From Acorus gramineus (taxonomy: Eukaryota > Streptophyta > Magnoliopsida > Acorales > Acoraceae): a stretch of 64,000 nt of DNA. The notes beneath the pieces were generated by a model. It ran no database searches, was not told the origin of the DNA, and saw nothing but the letters and a program-made list of their open reading frames with translations. The DNA is taken from positions 25,210,438 through 25,274,437 of the forward strand of contig CM060847.1 in NCBI GenBank assembly GCA_030737835.1, read 5' to 3'. Made by a program: the position numbers and the translations under genes. Positions 58,738 through 64,000 of the stretch are shown piece by piece. Position 1 is the stretch's first letter. Every line of letters starts with the position of its first letter.

Positions 58738-59760
58738 GGAGCGCCTTCACCGCCGCCATGTGGTCCTCAAGCCTGTAGAGCCATTGGTTCGCACCGCCCG
58801 ATGGGGAGGTCATCGACCAGTCCCATATGTGGAGGAGGTTGTCGTTGCCACCGCTCACCAGTAGTTGGCCTGAGCCAGACCAGTTGAGGCCGCACACCTC
58901 CTGTTGGTGGCCTCTGTTTGTCTCGACGATGTGGGATCGGACCCTCACGTCGTTGTTGATGATCAGGCCATCCATTCCACCGGTTGTGATGATGTGATCG
59001 TTCCAGGCCAGCGATCCCACTCTCAATCAGTGGCCGCCTTGGAGAGTCCTCAACTGTTTTGGAACACAGACCAATTTTTCGAAACATTGAAAGAAATTCA
59101 GAGTACTCTGCGACTACACATCAAAGATCAAGAAGAATGTGGTGTTTCTACAGATGCTCACCAGACAGGCGGCGGTCAAATCCCACAGTTGCACGTCGGA
59201 GTTGTTCAATCCGATGGCAATGTGCCTTCCGTCGGGAGCCCAACTGACGCTGGTGACCGGTCCAGCCTCGTCGCCTACGCTCATGAGCTTCCAAGCGCAA
59301 CGGACAACACGTTGTTGCTCCCCCAATCCAACAAGTTCAAGTAATAATCATCAACAAGTTCTGCAGCATCTAGAGTTCTCTCTGCAGACTGTACAACAAC
59401 ACCCAATCACAAACAATTCAAAATTCATCAAGAAACAACAACGTTGAATCATCAGATCAAGTACCCTCTTGATGAATGTATCGCCGGGGCTTTGCGGACT
59501 TGGGGAGGCAAGAAGCGCCATCGGAGAAGACCTCATTGAAGATGCCCCGATTGGGCTTAAATGAGAGGATGCGTGTTTGGTTGTTCAAGAGCGTCTCACG
59601 GGGCATTCTAGGTAGGCCTCTTTGGAGGGTGAGAAAAGGGCAGAGACGCTCTTGAGCAACCAAACACGCATCCTTCCCTCTGTTAGCAGATAGTGAGCCA
59701 TGTCGAAGTCCATCGACGATCAATCGGTGATTGATCAGGGATGAATCGATCGCTCTGCAT
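58738..59760 (-). pseudogene. CDC20: CDC20 (Fizzy) pseudogene, truncated
   Basis: The minus strand keeps exon-like parts of plant CDC20, the WD40 activator of the anaphase-promoting complex. The first (to 59,465) has 'DRFIPDQS', 'MDFDMAHYLLTEGR', 'SPSKEAY', 'LLNNQTRILSF' and 'KPRRYIHQE'. The second (59,388-59,162) has '[15 protein letters not shown]', '[10 protein letters not shown]' and '[16 protein letters not shown]'. The third (59,053-58,738) has '[11 protein letters not shown]', '[19 protein letters not shown]' and '[16 protein letters not shown]'. Introns with GT/AG are retained, so it was not copied through mRNA. Defects are frameshifts before MDFDMAH and around 'LLNNQ', an inverted duplication, loss of about 15 residues after 'VALGS', a TGA at 59,027-59,029, and loss of everything after the third to fourth WD repeat. 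Non-functional. Confidence 0.9.
59567..59673. repeat. 31-bp inverted duplication inside the CDC20 pseudogene
   Basis: 59,567-59,597 and 59,643-59,673 are inverted copies with one mismatch and a 45-nt spacer. The first arm is the normal CDC20 sequence coding 'TLLNNQTRI'. The second replaces coding sequence after 'LLTEGR' with its complement ('MRVWLLKS'). It appears to be copied from the neighbouring exon on the opposite strand. Confidence 0.92.
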
Positions 59761-59786
59761 AGCATCAAACATAAGGCGGGCAGCAA

Positions 59787-61670
59787 AAAACATGAACATC
59801 AAAAGTGCAGGTACAGAAAAAGAAAAGATTGTGAAACCACAATTGAAAGAAAGCTCAAGTAACTAAAAAATTAAAAAGAAGTCCCAAAATCATAAATTTT
59901 AGTAACTCAAAAAGAAACTCATATATGAAAAATGGATCAGAGGTTCCCCACAAAAGGAAATCACAGAAAAAATTTGTGAACCCAGATGCCCAATGTGGAT
60001 TCAATGGATTGGAGACCCACTTAACAGATGTAGGACTTAAGAGTACGCGATTGTTTGAGAGATTCGTCTATGAATTTTGGGAGTTTGAGCAAATGAAGAA
60101 CCTGCAAAACAAAGGGTTAGATCCACAACAGAAATAACTATTCAAATCAATTCAGCGATTGTTTGAGAGATTCGTCTATGATTTTTGGAGCAAAATCAAG
60201 AGAGAGAGAGAGAGAGAGAGAGATGTGTGCGTGAATGGGTTTCTAATTTTGGGATCTGTAACGGCTACAATTTTGGAACTAGCCGTATGGGTTGGGTTTG
60301 GCTGGGCTGGGGTTGATCCATATTCCTTTATGCAAATCTTTGGTCCGTTTGATTTTATGTAATTTGGTTTGTTAATGATTTCTTTTTACGTGAAAAGCTT
60401 TTCCTAAAAAATAAAACCAATTTCTCGCGTTTGTTATATTGAAATTATTTTATGAAAAAATGATTTTTATTGTTTGTTTTCCCATGAAATGTTAACATGG
60501 AGTGTTTTATAGTGTTTGGTTCTACAAATATGAAAAATCAAAATTTTCATATATATGCATTGATATCGTATTATGAACATAAAATTTTTAATAACAATAA
60601 ACAGGTTGAAATTATTAATAAATAAAATTTTTTTCTATTTTTTAATACATGATTATTTTTAAAAAATAAAAATTTCATTAGATTATAAAAGGTTCACTAA
60701 ATAATCTTGTCATCTAAAATCTCTTTCAATGTGTCCTTCGTTCCTTTTATATGTTGTTATTATTATTTTTAAAAATATAAAAGTTAGATAACATTTTAAA
60801 GAGTTTTAAAAATAATCATATCACCTAAAATGTTTCCCACACAATAGATAATCTATCCTTTTTATATAAAATCAAACATATGAATCTATTGACTGATTCA
60901 AAATTCACAATTAACCTTATCTTATCAAACTTTATCAATTTTTCCCATTAATTTCAACTAGGCCTTTTTGTAAACCTATTTTGAATTAGATTATATAGAT
61001 TTTATTGTTTGGGATAAGTTCAAATTCTTATCAAATATCTTTCTTTTAAATAACTTTATCATTTGGAATAATGTCATACACATCAGATTAATCTCTCCCT
61101 TTTTTTTTCTAAAAGATACATATATGACAAATTCATATTTCAATGTCATCTTTTATCTTATCAAATCTTTCCAATTGATGTGAAAAAAAAAATTAAACAT
61201 GGCATTTATTGCTAGAACTTATTTTGAGATTTCACATTTAAATTTTATTGTTAAGGATAGATACAATATATTTAGGTAATTATCATGTTCATTAAAATCC
61301 CTAAAACCCTCACCCCCTGTATAAAGTATGACATTGGGTTATTCGCTCCTGATAGCTATACTAGGATAAATAACAATTCAGACTGAATAAGCAATTTTTT
61401 GTTTAGTTGTATTTTCTGTTATTCTCATTGGAAAACGTAAAAATGATTTTTTTGTTGTTTGGTTTATATTGGATAAAGTAATGATAAATAGTTGATAAGG
61501 AATGAATAAGAGTATATAACTTTTTAAATGACAACTATAACCCTGGGAATAGTGTGAGAAATGAATGATTAATATGATAAATGTGACAGTTTTTAAAATC
61601 TGTGTGAGACAGTTAGGTGAGATAAATTTTTTAAAATGATAGAGAATAGTATTTTTATCCATTGGCATAG
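59787..61670. other. AT-rich sequence, no gene
   Basis: Contains a 30-nt direct repeat ('gcgattgtttgagagattcg' then TCTATGA, at 60,047 and 60,152) and a (GA)n tract at about 60,192-60,222. The latter may be the complement of a CT-rich leader upstream of the CDC20 pseudogene. The 70-codon frame at 59,925 is not recognised and probably spurious. Confidence 0.5.
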
Positions 61671-61724
61671 ATAAGGCCTGATCAGCAATTCTAACATTTC
61701 CTTAGAATAGTTATCAGGCCTTAT
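61671..61724. repeat. Short perfect inverted repeat
   Basis: 'ataaggcctgat' (61,671-61,682) is mirrored by 'atcaggccttat' (61,713-61,724). 'ctaggataa' motifs nearby (61,361 and inverted at 61,722-61,730) hint that this is one end of a MITE spanning about 61,340-61,790. The element boundaries are not established. Confidence 0.55.
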
Positions 61725-62068
61725 CCTAGTTTATCCAAACATAACTATCGGGGTTTATTCTGTCAAAACAAACAATTTTTTTTTACTATTCTCTTGTATT
61801 CTTTCTTATTCTCAACTTATTTCTCACACCATACGGGGATCAAATATTCTATTTTAGTAAATTTTAAATAATATATATATATATATTATAAGATATCATG
61901 TATAACTTAACGGCAAGCATTAATGAGACTCAAATCAGATGTTCTAAACATTTTGGATTAAAAAATGTGCATCTAACATTTTTTAAAATGAGATTTTTTT
62001 TAGAATTCTTTTTTAAAATTATAACATGAATTCACATTATATTTGAAAAAAATTGAAAAAATAAGAAG
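61725..62068. other. AT-rich spacer with (TA)n tract
   Basis: Nothing coding. An (AT)n run lies at about 61,871-61,887. Confidence 0.5.
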
Positions 62069-63480
62069 TGTTGTGAATGTGGTGGATAACCACCACTTCT
62101 CTCACGCATAACATCCCCCACTCTTCAACTCCATAACCCCCTCTTTTAACTCCATAACCCTCTATCTTAATCACCCCACTAACTATTCCTTCACCTCTTT
62201 AGCTTGTAACTCCCAACCTTTGGTACCCTATAAATAGAAGGGTATTGCCTTGTATTCTATAACCAACCAACAAATAGTGAATAAGAATCTCTCTCTACTT
62301 TTCTTCTCTATATACTTGTATGCTTTGTTTATAAGAATGTTCAATTATTCTATTTAGTTTACAACACGTTATCAGCACGAATAAGCTTTTGGTTTTCAAG
62401 CCCACACAAAATTGGAGAGAATGATTCGACTCAATGGTTTGTATTTTTTTGGTGATGTGTGCAGGGACTGGTTCAACATAAACGGTATTATATATGTGTC
62501 TCATATGGTATATGTTGATTTCTTTGTCAAACCATGAGTTTTTACAGGTGTCACTCATGCATGCTAACTATTTTTCATTTTGATCTTATCTCATCACTAT
62601 TTCTCTCTTTGTTCTCTTATCTGATGAGTATGATGTAATCATTTCATTGTATTTGTATATATTTGATATTTACGTCATCATAGTCATTGTGAATATCTCA
62701 TTATACAAGTCTATTGATTAATAAATAAATTGATGCAGCTCAAGAACATCAGTTACATGTTTTTTTATTGATGTCAATTTATTATCCTCCGAATATATAT
62801 ATTAGATTTAATTTAAAGACTTCATCTTGAAGATATTATTCAAATATGTTGTTACAAACTTTTAACCAAGTCGGTTAACAACACAAGTATAATGCAAGAT
62901 GCACCGATTATTTAATTTATATATGTATTTATTTTATATTATTGTTTGTATATAGTTTATCTATTGTGGAATAATATTTTCCAAAATGATAAATCTGTTC
63001 TTTGTATATATATTATATATTATTATTAAAAGTATTGATCACACCAAAACAATATTTATATGATGACTTTTGTACACATTTCTTTCTTATTTCTTCTAGC
63101 CCTATTTGAAGCCCTATTTGTTGTTTACAAGGAGTTGAGGTAAATCTATGTATAAATGACACTAAATTTATATGATGTAACAAGTTTATTTTTACATCTT
63201 AAATTCAACGTTTATTTACTTATGAGTGATTTATTTTGATATTACAAAGTCTTGTGTCCCTGCAGGATCAGACAAAAAATGTTATTACATGGATCCCTGA
63301 AGAATCATGTAAAAGATATGATTAAAAATATCCTTGAAGGACTATGATTATATTGTATCCATGAAGGATCATACAAATTTTATTTTATTTTATCCCTGAA
63401 GGACTGTACAAAAATTATGATTATATGAATCTTTGAAAGATCATGTAAAATTTTATTTTGTTCTATCCCTAAAGGACTAC
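62069..63480 (+). mobile_element. Copia element fragment: 5' LTR plus leader
   Basis: An LTR at 62,069-62,366 (TGTTGTGAATGTGG...TTTACAACA; TATA box 62,229-62,236) is followed by the primer site TTATCAGCACGA (62,369-62,380) and a leader ending in the same 'TCCCTGAAGGAC' repeat series as 27,818-28,262 (63,246-63,480). Homology stops abruptly after 'ctatccctaaaggactac'. No gag, pol or second LTR is found in the remaining window. Diverged from the element at 27,016, so it is a separate insertion. Confidence 0.85.
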
Positions 63481-64000
63481 AGATAAAAAAATAGAAGCTT
63501 TTAAGGATTAATCGATGCAAGGAAAACAACGTACGTACCCTTCCCCTTGTATCACAAAATTGGGCTTTTGTGGTGGTTAGGGATTTTCTTTTCCGTTGAC
63601 TTCATTTTTAAATGCACCCAAACAAATTTTTGTAACTGATTTTCCTGAAAACTTGCTACATGTAAAGGTTTTACATGAAAACAAACAGACCTTAGAGTCA
63701 GTCATTTTTATCAGCCAAAACTCAGATCACACATATTTTATTTTTTAAAAAATAGTAATTAAACATCATCTAATAAGATATATGATTTGATAAAAAAAAA
63801 TAATGTATATTGCCTCATTTCGAGTTGAATGAACCCATATTTAATAAGTTTATTAAAATATTTAATGAGGAATATACATATTCAGGATGTATATATTTCA
63901 CCTAACGATGTATATAGAATTGCATTTGGCCCGGTTTTAAGTTTAACCGCTTAAGCCCACTTGAGAAAGGTGTCTCTATTTGCACCCAAGAGCTGATACA
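63481..64000. other. AT-rich end of window
   Basis: No gene or repeat element is recognised. Confidence 0.5.

Noticed and set aside
58904..59447. Plus-strand frames of 100-146 codons
   Set aside because: They are antisense to the CDC20 pseudogene exons, which explain the sequence fully.
59925..60362. Two small plus-strand frames (70 and 67 codons)
   Set aside because: They share a 30-nt direct repeat and contain a GA microsatellite; no known domain and no promoter evidence.

Overview
This is nuclear DNA of a flowering plant, most likely a eudicot. Four things point to this: one intact intron-rich gene of plant type (a mARC/MOSC molybdoenzyme), an intron-bearing fragment of plant CDC20, plant-type Ty3/gypsy and Ty1/copia LTR retrotransposons with initiator tRNA-Met primer sites, and many AT-rich MITE and foldback elements. 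I see no bacterial, viral, CRISPR or rRNA features. The species cannot be named from the sequence alone.

Positions 1-36,310 are a stack of nested retrotransposons. The oldest recognisable layers are a LINE remnant (minus strand, 22,091-26,920) and a pair of 'family-2' LTRs (TGTAACG...CATTACA). The family-2 LTRs face each other as a giant inverted repeat: left arm in two pieces (1-1,092 and 16,196-16,489), centre at about 16,577, right arm 16,664-22,075. Into these layers, members of 'family-1' have inserted. Family-1 LTRs are unusually long (2.8-3.5 kb), begin TGTCACGCCCC, end ATATATAACA as read on the plus strand, and carry a very GC-rich core. There is one internally deleted element with both LTRs (A, 1,975-10,859). 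There are five solo LTRs: B (split over 1,093-16,190), C (12,445-15,620, opposite orientation), D (19,193-21,997), E (22,490-25,619) and F (32,421-35,871). All six insertions have exact 5-bp target-site duplications, so their order can be read: family-2 pair, then B, then A and C inside B; D inside the right family-2 LTR; E inside the LINE; F inside a copia element.

Positions 27,016-36,305 hold a Ty1/copia element with 305- and 309-bp LTRs and a 5-bp duplication. Its gag is decayed, its pol is split into three frames, and its leader is built of roughly 38-bp tandem repeats. A 5'-end fragment of a relative lies at 62,069-63,480.

Positions 36,311-41,200 are intergenic, with decayed hAT-like ends, an LTR fragment of Tat/Ogre appearance, and a family of foldback elements whose arms repeat 'ATAACCCCCTG'. 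The best preserved is 38,947-39,859, with 23-bp perfect termini and a 9-bp duplication.

Positions 41,202-53,345 are the only gene that looks functional: eight exons, 322 residues, all GT-AG introns. Intron 1 (7.7 kb) is loaded with transposon debris, including a hAT-type MITE with a near-perfect 8-bp duplication, nested foldback elements, a gypsy gag remnant and a recent 320-bp-period tandem duplication. Downstream come a decayed Mutator-like region with Ulp1-protease-like and FAR1-like coding fragments (53.7-57.3 kb), a broken CDC20 pseudogene on the minus strand (58.7-59.8 kb) and AT-rich sequence to the end.

I found no unknown multi-gene system. The most notable structures are the convergent family-2 LTR hairpin, the GC-rich LTR cores, the long-armed foldback family and the inverted duplication inside the CDC20 pseudogene.
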